Shown: positions 47,720 to 59,200 of the stretch, one piece after another | Position numbering within the stretch: the first letter of the stretch is position 1 | Layout of the letters: each line of letters begins with the position of its first letter | Assembly (NCBI GenBank): GCA_022575985.1 | Contig: JAKSXM010000007.1 | Coordinates: forward strand, 498,501 to 562,500 | Length of the DNA stretch: 64,000 bases | Reading direction: 5' to 3' | Origin: Anagrus nilaparvatae | Taxonomy: Eukaryota; Arthropoda; Insecta; Hymenoptera; Mymaridae | Notes under the pieces: model-generated | Database searches by the model: none | Told to the model about the DNA's origin: nothing | What the model saw: the letters and a program-made list of their open reading frames with translations, nothing else | Program-made: the position numbers and the translations under genes

Positions 47720-49990
47720 CAAGGCTAATGCCGCATAGAAACCCCAACCCTGCTACAACAACGACCTCAACTTTCCAATCGCTTCCAATATTTTTTATTT
47801 TTCTTAGCACCTGGAAAACTTATTAAAACCATTAAGAGATAATTAATTCGATAGCGTAACACGCTAAAAATTATCTATCTCAAATTATTTATATTTTTCC
47901 ATAATTGCAGAGCTCGCTCGTGGCTTGTGAAATTTTAATTAAAACGAGCGCGCTTGATTTATCTCCAACATCTCTAAAATGATTTATTTACTATTTTACG
48001 TGTTGCTAAAATTAAAATATTAGAAAAAAGGCCCAGAATGGAAAGGTAAAGATGCTCCTCGTTGAGTAGCCAAGAGCAGCTTGGGACTTAGCAGGCCAGT
48101 AGGATTTCGATAACAACTGCCACAGGACCACTAAGGCCCAAGTCACCCATGGTTAAATAATCGCTTTTGATGTTTTCATTGAATAAGAAGTCAAGAATTA
48201 AAAATCCTAATTACAGCTCGTGTCACCCGAGTTATTTTTTCATGTTTTTTAATTAAGCTGATTATAAATTGCCTTTCGAAACGGATGTTTCAATTAAAAA
48301 ATTATTATTATATTATTTTTTAATTAACTTTTAAGTAAGGATACGAGAAAATTATATTATCAAAGTTTAATTAATATTCTTGAAAAAAGTGTACGATACT
48401 TTAATAATATGGGCGTTGATGCGTGCTTTAAATTCTGCTCCTTATTATATTTGCCCTAATTTTCAAAAACAGGATTTTTTTTTCTTTTCTAAAAGTTTTG
48501 TTTATTTTTTGTGTCGAGCATCATTTACCGAGGAAAACAATGCAGACTTCGGTTAAAAAATTGTCAAAAAAAATAAATTTTACCTTTTTATACGAATTGA
48601 GGAAGAAAAAAGTTTTGCACAATTTAAAGTGTAGAATCTTTGGGGAATTAGTCATAGGAGGTAAAAATTTCAAGCTAACAAATAACAGAGTCGTTAAGTA
48701 GAGTCGTAAATCGAATGCGTTCACGCTATTCTACGATTCTTTCTAATAACCTATAATTTTCAATTGCTCGATTCTTTGCAACAAGGTGCCAAGTGATTAA
48801 GTTTTTGCTGCATTTAGGAAAAAGATGAAGGAATTTTTACGACTACGTATTGCTATTTTTAGCGCGTGTTTTTTACTTTTTAGTTTTAATTATAGGAAGA
48901 AAAAATTAAGACGTTATCGTATTCTATTTTTAGCAAGAAATCAACTACGTGGGAATGGTTTAATTTTTTTTTGAATTAGTACAAATCATCTAGACTCGAT
49001 ATAATTTACGGCGTATCAATGTTTAAAGAAACGCGGAAACCTGCGTATTTATTGATATATTGGCGTTATAACATTCGAATTGACGCCTAACAAAAAAACA
49101 TCTCTTCGATCTAAGCTGCACGCGAGATTTATTTTCTCGTTTCTAATTATGAACCTAAATAAATTCTCCATTAAATAGTTTAATAATAAGCTTTTAAAAT
49201 TCTATACGTTGATTATTAAATTTTCTGACAATGAAATTTAATCGAATTAACTCGAACGAAATTTTATTATGAAATGTTTATTTAGCCTCTTTGTAAAATT
49301 TGGTTTCTGCATAATTTCATTGAAAGCCATATGCGCTTAAACAAAACTTTTTCTATTTATTTAGTCATTAATTTAGTTAAAAATCTCTCTTGTTAATCCA
49401 CGAAAATATAATTTTTAATTTTTTCAAACTTATTATAACGTGCAGTTGCTGAGCTTCCTCGTCACTTGATTGCACAGGTCATTTCTGAAAAGAGGAGAAA
49501 AAATAATTTTATTTAAAATTATGTGAAAGCTAAACAAAACATTTTTCTCGGGTGTTTAAAATATCGCATTTTTTTATGAAAGCCATTTTAAAAAAAAATA
49601 CTATTTTATTGATTACTAGGGGCAGTGAGAGCTAATAAAACAATGAGCCCAATAATTTAATAATTAGAACTTATCGACCAGGTATTTTTTAACATACCAA
49701 ACTCATCTAAAACTATAAATTTTTAAAAATCTTTCTCCACTGTAGAAATAATGATGATATTTTTTATATGAAATTGCGATAAACTAATAAAGAACTTTTA
49801 ATTTTAAGTTTCAGTCGTTATGCAAACTTTAGTTTATCAGAACGCAGGATTTTCTTTATTTAAAATCATGAAATAATTTTAATAATTTCTTTTACTTTAT
49901 CTTATCTATCATTTCTCGAAATTTAAATTCAATATCAAGATTTTCGAAATAAGAGTCAATCTAGTATGCGTGAAAATAAAAAAATCGATA
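47720..49990. other. Gene-free stretch
   Basis: AT-rich sequence without a supported gene. Frames at 48498-48724 on both strands mirror each other and have no motif. A GC-richer segment at about 48040-48150 ('gcagcttgggacttagcagg') looks like a fragment of an interspersed repeat but could not be assigned. Confidence 0.4.
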
Positions 49991-51595
49991 ATAGACCTGA
50001 CGTGGAGCCCCGTTTCGTAGACAAATTTTATCCTTGATAGGTCGATGGAATTTTCCAACGGATATTTATGTTTTTTGGGTCGCTGAACCCGAATATGGTA
50101 TCAGTTTTTACCGAAAATGGTCCAGTTGCCCGCAATAGGCAACTTTTGGTTAATTTTCGAAGATTTTTTTATTTTCGCAAGGGTTACTTATGTTTTTCGG
50201 GTCGCTGAACATGAATATGATATCGGTTTTTACCGAAAATGGTCCAGTTGCCTGCAATAGGCAACTTTTGGTTAATTTTCGGAGATTTTTTTATTTTCGC
50301 AAGGGTTACTTATGTTTTTCGGGTTGCTGAACATGAATATTATATCGGTTTACACAGAATATGGTTCAGTTGCCCACAATAGGAATTTTGAGGGTTTTTT
50401 TGCGGGTTTTTTAATATTTACATCCATTACTTATGTTTTTCAAGTCGCTGAACACGAATATGATATCGGTTTTTATCGAAAATGGTCCAGTTGCCCGCAA
50501 TAGGCAACTTTTGGTTAATTTTCGGGGATTTTTTTATTTACGCGAGGGTTACTTATGTTTTTCGGGTTGCCGAACACGAATATTATATCGGTTTTTATCG
50601 AAAATGGTTCAGTTGCCCGCAATAGGAATTTTGAGGTTTTTTTGCGGGTTTTTTAATATTTTCATCCATTACTGATGTTTTTCGTGTAGCTGAACACGAA
50701 TATGATATCGGTTTTTACCGAAAATGGCCCAGTTGCCCGCAATAGGCAACTTTTGGTTAATTTTCGGGGATTTTTTTATTTACGCGAGGGTTACTCATGT
50801 TTTTCGGGTTGCTAAACACGAATATTATATCGGTTTTTATCGAAAATGGTTCAGTTGCCCGCAATAGGAATTTTGAGGTTATACTTTTCGGGGTTTTTAA
50901 CATTTTCATCAACTGCTTATGTTTTTTGGGTCGCTGAACACGAATATAATATCAGTTTTTACTAAAAATGATTCATGTACCCACAATAGGTAATTTTAGG
51001 CTATTTTTTTTAGATTTTCTAAACATTTTTTAGTATTATTTATGTTTTTTTATCTAATATGAACATGAAAAAGATATTTGTTTTTACCAAATTTGGTCGA
51101 ATGTCCAGGAAAAAAGCAACTTTAGATTAAATTTTATGAGTGTCTGTATTTATTTTTTTTTTAACATAATTATTTTATGAACCAAACAGCAAGTACCAAA
51201 AAAATATATTTTTTAAATATAAATAATTAATAAAAAACCGATACCATATTCGTGTTCAGCGACCCGAAAAACATAAGTAACCCTTGCGAAAATAAAAAAA
51301 TCTCCGAAAATTAACCAAAAGTTGCCTATTGCAGGCAACTGGACCATTTTCGGTAAAAACCGATATCATATTCATGTTCAGCGACCCGAAAAACATAAGT
51401 AACCCTTGCGAAAATAAAAAAATCTTCGAAAATTAACCAAAAGTTGCCTATTGCGGGCAACTGGACCATTTTCGGTAAAAACTGATATCATATTCGGGCT
51501 CAGCGACCCAAAAAACATAAATACCCCTTGGAAAATTCCATCGACCTATCAAGGATAAAATTTGTCTACGAAACGGGGCTCCACGTCAGGTCTAT
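49991..51595. mobile_element. Foldback-like element with tandem-repeat arms
   Basis: The outer ends 'atagacctgacgtggagccc' (49991) and its reverse complement (to 51595) start inverted arms of about 360 bp (49991-50348 and 51237-51595). The left side continues into about nine tandem units of 118-127 bp (starting near 50065, 50186, 50308, 50430, 50549, 50669, 50791, 50914 and 51041). Each unit has 'ttatgtttttcgggt', 'gaatatgatatcggttttta', 'aaaatggtccagttgcccgc' and 'aataggcaactttt'. The right arm has about 2.5 units in reverse. Later units alternate between two subtypes, giving a ~240-bp higher-order period. Inverted repeats built of tandem units are the hallmark of Drosophila FB-type elements. 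The 60-80-residue frames inside are products of the repeats. Confidence 0.82.
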
Positions 51596-52124
51596 AAAAC
51601 CCGTCTAAAAAACTAATTTTTGGTCTCTTTCTAAAATAATAAATGTTTCTTGAATAACCTTTGGAATTGAATTCACTTGCGAGAAAATTTTTACTTCAAA
51701 ATAGCTGTTTTATTCTTCTTTATAATAAATAGTTTGATTAGACAGAAGTTGAGGATTTCTCGGTGGAAAGGGAAAAAATCTAACCGAAAATTAGAATACA
51801 ATGACGCACGTCTTTGACTAATTTTTTTTCAATGATAATAAAGTTTTAAATTTTTATCTTTTTGCTGGAAAAACATTATCTTTGAGAGAAAAGATAAAAA
51901 TGTTAAATTACAAAGACTGTGGTGAAAACGAGTGATGAGTAAAATGTAGATTGTTATATTTTTAAATCATTCGAAAGGCACGTATGTTTAAATTTATATT
52001 ATAATCGTTTTGAAAAATAAAGAATTTTACGTGATGACATATCATATACAAATATTCAATTTGATAAGGAAGATTGTAACTTTTTCCAGTATTCAAACAA
52101 AAGTGCAAAAGGTGCTTTCTTATA
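51596..52124 (+). promoter_or_regulatory. Upstream region of the galactosyltransferase gene
   Basis: Non-coding sequence ahead of the start codon. A good acceptor 'aactttttccag' (AG ending at about 52090) lies 35 bp upstream of the ATG, so the 5' untranslated region is probably spliced and the true promoter may lie further left, before the foldback element. Confidence 0.4.
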
Positions 52125-53081
52125 ATGTTAACTTCAACGTTGATAATATTTAAAATTTTATCAATCTTCTCTTTTGGTTTAATTATTGGTTTTTTGTCCT
52201 CGACGTTTTTTACATCTGAATCGCTACTCGATAATTCTAATAAATTTCATTATTTTTCGTTATCAAAAAAACTTCAGTACAAACCACAAGAAAATGAAAC
52301 GGCCAAAGAAAATAACGAATCGCGGTTACTGTGTTGGGTAATGACGCATCCAAAGAATCATAAAAAAAAGGCTAAACACGTCAAAGCGACTTGGGGCAAG
52401 AGGTGCAACATTTTACTCTTCATGAGCTCGAGCTCTGATGAAAATTTACCTACTGTAGTACTGCCAGTCGAAGAAGGCAGAAATAATCTTTGGGCTAAGA
52501 CGAAGGAGTCCCTGAAATTCATTTACTCGAATTACTTGAACGAGACTGATTGGATTTTGAAAGCAGACGACGACACTTACGTCGTGGTGGAAAATCTTCG
52601 TCACGCCTTATCAAATTATTCCTCGAGCGATCCTCTTTATATTGGCTGTCGCTTCAAGCCCTACGTTAAGCAAGGTTACATGAGTGGCGGTGCTGGTTAC
52701 GTCTTAAGTAAAACGAGTTTGATAAAGTTTAACGAAGAAGCAGTAAATAATGGGACGATTTGTCGCGCGGATAATAATGGAGCCGAAGATGTTGAGTTGG
52801 GTAAATGCTTAGAAAACATCGGTGTCAAAGCAATCGACAGCAGAGACAAATACGGGAAAGGTAGGTTTTTCCCGTTTACACCGCAAAATCATCTCTATCC
52901 TGAAAAAATCGATAAAGATTTTTGGTACTACCAATACAGCTATTACGAAGCAAAAAATGGTATAGAAAAATGTTGTTCCGATTCTGCAATATCGTTCCAT
53001 TACGTCGATCCAAGCATGATGTACACGTTAGAGTATTTGATTTACCATTTGAGAGTCGATAATGCATCGAGTAAGATTTAA
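52125..53081 (+). CDS. Core 1 beta-1,3-galactosyltransferase (T-synthase family)
   Basis: A 318-residue type II Golgi enzyme that transfers galactose from UDP-Gal to GalNAc-Ser/Thr, making core 1 (T antigen) O-glycans. A short cytoplasmic N-terminus is followed by a membrane anchor (about residues 6-28, [19 protein letters not shown]), a stem, then the GT31 catalytic domain. Landmarks: [20 protein letters not shown] plus WGKRCN near residues 70-95, the metal-binding DDD in [27 protein letters not shown], and [20 protein letters not shown] then [14 protein letters not shown]. Near the C-terminus are [13 protein letters not shown] and SFHYVDP. The length is somewhat below the roughly 360-390 residues common for the family, mainly in the stem and tail. 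The coding sequence is in one exon, so a retrocopy origin is possible, but all key motifs are intact. A polyadenylation signal AATAAA is at 53097-53102. Insects usually carry several paralogues, so no orthologue is named. Confidence 0.93.
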   Translation: MLTSTLIIFKILSIFSFGLIIGFLSSTFFTSESLLDNSNKFHYFSLSKKLQYKPQENETAKENNESRLLCWVMTHPKNHKKKAKHVKATWGKRCNILLFMSSSSDENLPTVVLPVEEGRNNLWAKTKESLKFIYSNYLNETDWILKADDDTYVVVENLRHALSNYSSSDPLYIGCRFKPYVKQGYMSGGAGYVLSKTSLIKFNEEAVNNGTICRADNNGAEDVELGKCLENIGVKAIDSRDKYGKGRFFPFTPQNHLYPEKIDKDFWYYQYSYYEAKNGIEKCCSDSAISFHYVDPSMMYTLEYLIYHLRVDNASSKI

Positions 53082-53096
53082 CGAGCCAGTGAGTCT

Positions 53097-53102
53097 AATA
53101 AA
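53097..53102 (+). terminator. Polyadenylation signal of the galactosyltransferase gene
   Basis: AATAAA lies 16 bp after the stop codon; a second AATAAA at 53239-53244 is an alternative. Confidence 0.5.
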
Positions 53103-53244
53103 ATTAGCATAAACATAGAGTGTGATTTTGAGTGCAACTTAATTACTACAGGCTATAGGGTGAGGTGAAAAAGTCGTGAGAAAGTTATCTTATAATTTGT
53201 TGCTCGAATAACTAGCGTAAGACATTGTTCGCTGTCTAAATAAA

Positions 53245-56200
53245 GAGAATTTATGTGAAAATAAAATTGTTGGAATAATTTAATGTAAACAAACCAATAA
53301 ACGTTAAATTTTATTAAAAATTTTCCAGAGCTCAAAAGTCTAAGTCTGTTGGAATAAAAGAAGAAGTAACAGTAAAAAAAGCCTTCCTATCCCTTTTCCC
53401 TTTTCCCTTTTCTTCTCCTTCGCTACTGACTAATTGCGAGTTGCAGTTCGTTCGAGATAAGACGGCCAGATTGCTCGTGTGTGTACAAAAGATCGATCTT
53501 TAAGAAAAGGCATCCTGCACATTATCTGAAATCAGAAAAAGCGATTTAGCTAATCGGGCCGATTTTCGAAAAATTAAATTTTTGACACCTGCAATTTATT
53601 GTTTCGATCAACGGTACATTTTTTCCTCCAACTTGTTATTCTATCTGTCAAGAGATAAAATCAATCGGTTTTTTTGCATTTTCCTCTAAGAGGGAATGTG
53701 TCATTCTCTTTGAAATAAAAAAAGTACATTGACGTATGTAATAAACTATTTTCACACATACTTTTCCACTTCATTTACATTTATTTATTTATTTATTTAT
53801 TTAAATCACGAAAAATTTTCCCTCCTTTTTTATCAGCCTCTGCTAAAGACGAATTCGCACTTGACCTTGTACTCGATTTATTTTCCAACATCAACCTATC
53901 AATCTTATTAAACTGCTTTTTAATTAACAGCGAGTCTTTCTTTTTTAGTTACAAGCAAAAAATTTATAATTATTCGACATAAAAAGTACATGCTCGAGCT
54001 CGAAGTTACTTTTTGCAGCCAAATGTTAAACTTTCTAGAAGAGTCGATCAGATTTCTGTAAATATCTCTTCATCGATCAATTTGCTATTATTTTATTGTG
54101 CTTCTACTATTGGATAGTACCTCGGAAATATTTTCTGTTAGCAAAAAAAATTGAGTTACCTTAGAAATAGCCATTATACTCAATTTTTAATATTTTTCGG
54201 ACATTCCGGTGAGAGCGTTAACCCAAAACTTAAATTACTCTGTTTCAAACGAATCGGAATAAAATTTGATCAGAGCTTGCTTTTTTCACAGTTAATATTG
54301 GGTTTTTGTTTTAAGACTTTTGGATACAATTTGACTCATTTTAAACAGCACTGATTTGAGTAAAAAGTTAATTTCTTTATAATTCAAATTTTCAAAAAAA
54401 AAATTAATATAACCACTTTCTCATTATTAATTGTTAATTTCTGCGGAGTATAAAATATTGGACCTTTTAAGGTAAAAGAATAAATTAAAATTTTATAAAG
54501 TCAAGTAGTTCAAGTTGTCCTTACCTCCCCTACACTGGAAAAATCGATACAAGAGATTTTTTCATTTTGAAAGCGTAAAATTTATAATATCACATGAAAT
54601 TGCATCGTCTCATTGTATCGAATCTTGTTTTTTGCGTTGATTAAATGATGATGCATTTTCTATCTACACAAAAAATTATAATTACAGTCTCACTGCAGCT
54701 CAAGTTTTTGCATAATAATCTGCAATATTTTGTTTGCCGGCTCGCTGTATCGAATCTTTCGGACTATGCGCAGTCTCAATTAAAAAATGCATTGGAATTT
54801 ATGAATTTTTATTTTAAAACAAATGAAAAATTGCACAAGAAAAGAATAAGAAGTAATCAGCACAATTACTCGAGAGAAATTAACACAAAAAAACACTAAG
54901 GAGCAAGGATGATCGAGTAAAAATGTCGGAAAAATGATAAAATTATCGAGCGAATAAAATGCAACGATGCGTTTGCCGGTAGAGCCGGTACTCGCATTAT
55001 AATAGTAAATGCAAAAGCGCACCCAAAGCCTATAAAAAATGGCTGCTATGGCTTTTTTTGGTTATTATTATGTGCATAAGATTTTAATTGGAAGGAGTTA
55101 AATTTTTTTGCCCTTTTCGAGAAAATACAGAGAGATAGAAAAAGCGCACCCCCATAATGCCGACCAACCCACCGCACCACCGCACCACTGCGCTGCTCGT
55201 GCATCCATCTTTTTCTAGCTCGCGTCATTAATAATAAATCCACCCTCTTATGCAATATATCGAATGCTTTACGTTTTATTCCCTTTGTAACGAAATACAC
55301 GCACTCACACAGCGACAGAAAGGGTTGTTTATAGTTTTGAGAGCCAAATTTTCTAGAATAATGTAGCAGCAAGCGAGGAGTTAAATAAAAATAAAAAAAA
55401 TCGATCGAGCTCTTTTTGCACACATTGCATCCTAGAGAATAGATAGTTTTGTTAAGTAGTCTCTTGCAACCCTTTCATTATGATAAATAGATGTATGGAG
55501 ATAGAGAGAGAGAAAGAACCGAGCCACACCCCTCGGTGTATTAAAAACCACCCTTCGCTAAGTATCCTAACCTATAGGAGTAGATTTTCTGATCCCCACT
55601 CAATAACTTTTTTATTTTTAGGCAAGGAGGTGCATTGTATCGTTCTTATATTTTAACAGTTGGCTCTTTCTTTGCACAATTTTATTTAAACTTTTGTGCA
55701 TCTACAGTGCATCTAGAAATGAATTGAAATTCAAAAAAAATCTCTCCCTCGTGGGTAATTGCCTTATCCGATCAGTTATCAAAGCTAAGATTTATAAATG
55801 CAACTTTTTTGTTGTTGAAATTACTGTAAATTTATAAAATAATTAGCATATTTGTTTATCCTGCGCCAGACACGGAGATATGTAAATAACATCCGAGACT
55901 TGATTAAAATTAAAATACTTGGTTAATTACACCATTACACGTTATGTAAATAAATAATAATTTAGCTAATTTTATAAAACACTCAAGAAACGCTTGATAA
56001 CTTTTGTTTGCAAACACGTATTCAAATTTAAATCATAAATTAAGGGGTGACGAACTTGACGCTCTCCAAAGAACTTAACTTTAAATTTTTCATTCTAGTT
56101 TGCTTCTCAGCTAGTCGGTACGATATAACAAAAATTCTTTTCAAGCATTGGAAATTAGGCGTAATTACTGTAATTTTAGAGGCCTGAAAATTGGCAATTC

Positions 56201-59200
56201 ATTTAGATTCGGAAAATGAAACTCGGAATTTCTAAGACCCTGTTATGGAAGGTAGAATTTCATTTCATCATAAAATATTGAAGTTATTAATGAAAACTCT
56301 GACATTGAATTTATAAATCTTGATTGTTGTGAAAAATTTAGCTAATTTTCTTCTCATAAATTAGATTAAGATACGTTTTTTCTTTTTTCTTTTTTTCTCG
56401 AGCAGAATAAGAAAAAGCATTAATAATGTAAAAAAGAATTAAAATCTTATCTTTTGGTAATAAAGAGAGGCCGAGTTAATATGCTAAATCATCTAGTCTT
56501 TAAAAAGTGCGAATGTTATTATGATCTTCTTAAGACTGCTAACTGGTTATTCATACAAGAGATAATCTTAATAACATTTTAAAATTATCCAATTAATAAA
56601 TATGAAAATAATTTTTTGTTATTCGGGGGTGATGATAAAATGACGATGCGATGATATTATGATCAGGCCATTAAGAGTCAGGAAAGGATAAAAAATAAAA
56701 TTTGCTCATTATGGTTACGAATTCGGTGATCCCCCGCATACTTTAAGCTCCTATTGTTTCCTCTTATTGTCGGTAGTCGGTAGAGTTAGTTATTTCTTGT
56801 TCGCTCGTTCTATGCCCTTATTAGCTTAGATATTCAGTCAAATAAGGCCAGTAGCTTTAAGGCAAATACCGATGCACTCTTATTGTACTTTTGTAATTTT
56901 ATGTAGATAAACTTAACTTCGTGACGAAGCGACCAAGAGACCAAGAGACCAAGAACAAAAAGCTATATCATCGGCTTTATTAAAATTAATATGGATTCTT
57001 TATTTTTTATTTTTTCCATTGTGCCTTGCCTTACCTTGCCTTACCTTTAATTAAAGTAATTTTATAGAAATAATAAGCCGAGCTTGTACTCCCTTAAATA
57101 TTTTTATGCAATTTACAAGCAATAAATTTACATTTTATTTTTTTTTATTCCAACCAACACTTCTCTTCTATTGTTTTCCTTTTAATTTGTCGCACTCTCC
57201 CAACCAAATTGGCTAATTACGTCTCTCTGGAGAAAAATTTTTTTACAAACGCAGCCACGAGTTATCAAAAAATAAAATATTCAATGATAATTAAAAGTTT
57301 ACGATAGTTATTAAATTATTATTAAACTTTCACACAATCAGAGAGAATACAAGGAAGCATTATCAAAATATTTTATCCAATTTGAATATTTTAAAAAGTT
57401 ACAATCTATCGGGGGTACGAACCAAGAGATCTATCGTCTTTTTTATGCAGTTCTAACAATGCTCGAGGCTGAAACAGAAAAAGAAAGAGAAAAAAATATT
57501 TTATCATATCCAATTTATTTTATTCATAATTTAGAAATTACCTTATTGTTTTAAAAATTTCAACTCGGATAGCGTTTTTATGACTTTTTGATAAAAAATG
57601 CATTTTACACAACTCGCCAAAGGGCTAGAAATATTTTGATAAGGAATTTATGTTTTTATTACTCGCTCACGTACTTGGACTCTTTCAGTGAGGTCAAACT
57701 CGAGAAATAAACTCGTTGGAGAAAGAGTTTCTGTCGAAAATTAGCTGTCTACTGCATATCGCCGGAAGTTGAACTTGCTGTTTTTATAGCCATTGGATTC
57801 GCTAATTTGTCATGCGTTCCGATCCATCCGATACTTTTATGTCCGTAACAATCCTTTTGTCCTCTCAATTTTCTCCAGATTTACATAGCAAGAATTGCAG
57901 AGGCTTTCTTGCATTTTATTGTCACGATAACAAAGGAGCTAAAAATATTAGATCCAATCACCGGAAGCAAACGTATTTAGTATCAAATTTTTAATTTGTC
58001 CTAAAATCCTTCTCAAAATCTAAAGCTAAATCGAAAAATTATTGACAATCTGGGTAGTACAATCTGAAAATCTAAAATTTAGTCCCGAACTCCTGAAATC
58101 AAAAAGTTAAAATAAATGTTTTAAAAAATAAAAAATATTTTAACGATAAAAAAACGAAAGTAATGTAATTAAAAGATGCAGAAAATGCAACTATATAAAA
58201 ACTGGTTATGTGTATAAAAAAAAAAAAAAAAAAAAGAGAGACTGGATCGATATGCACATTTATCTCGAGGGTTATAATAAAAAAGAGGGGAATCGCCTAT
58301 TACCCCATGTATTTTATTTTAGCCCTTGTGATTAAATTTATCTCTATGCGTTTTACATAGACTGGACCCTCTGTTACGCAAAGGGGTCGGTGCATAAAGA
58401 AGGACGAAAAAAATATTCCATCAGCGATGCACACGAAATAAAAATTTTGTTGGCAAAAAAAAAGTAATATCGTTTATTTAAATTTTCGAAAAATAATTTC
58501 CATGTAAGTCGATAAATCTAGTTTTTTGATGATTTAACAATGAGATAGAACGAGAATGTACTTACGCAACCATTGCATTTTTCATTTTTTTTAAGAGCCA
58601 AAGTCTAAGAGGCGTGTCTTAAATTTTTTAACTGCGCGGCGTGAAACGCATTGTAATAATCAAACGTTGCGATCGAATCCCCCTTGCAATTTCAGATGCA
58701 GGGATTTCTTGTTTAAATATTGGCTTAAATGCGTACAATAATATCAACTACCCCTGTCGACGACGGACGCAATTAGTCCTAACCAGTTTTCGATACCTGC
58801 GAGGTTTTAAATTCTTATCAATAAATGCACTTCCGTTGAGAGTTGATTATCAATTTATGAATGATCATTCGGATGTATAATTAAAAATTTTAATTTTCTA
58901 CCATTAGTTTTTATCTCGCGACTTATTTTCATTTCTAAATTTTTATCTGCCTATGCAAAACGGACGGCTCATTAAATCAATATTTAAATATTATCGCATT
59001 TCGAATTTAATTTTAAGATAACGGTATCAACAGTTTTAAGAAGCAAAACGAAGAGGCGTAGATTATTATAAAATAGAGGGAGGAGCACATAAATACAGTA
59101 AGCAAAGCGACATCAACTTGGGGTTAAAGAAGAAGGCGTGTGTCTAATTTATTTTCTGCAGGAAATCGAATTAAAACTTACTCGAGGCTGATCGTTTAAT

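Noticed and set aside
50312..50675. Frames of 63 and 80 residues with internal repetition
   Set aside because: They are translations of the ~120-bp tandem units of the foldback element; the period is not a multiple of three in all units and later units contain stops.
49991..51595. CRISPR-like array
   Set aside because: Units are ~120 bp, contiguous and without unique spacers, and the genome is eukaryotic with introns.
55046..55423. 125-residue minus-strand frame
   Set aside because: Biased composition over GC-richer sequence with no domain. It could be part of a regulatory region, but there is no support for translation.
58641..58880. 79-residue plus-strand frame
   Set aside because: No motif, splice site or conserved pattern recognised; its length is compatible with chance.
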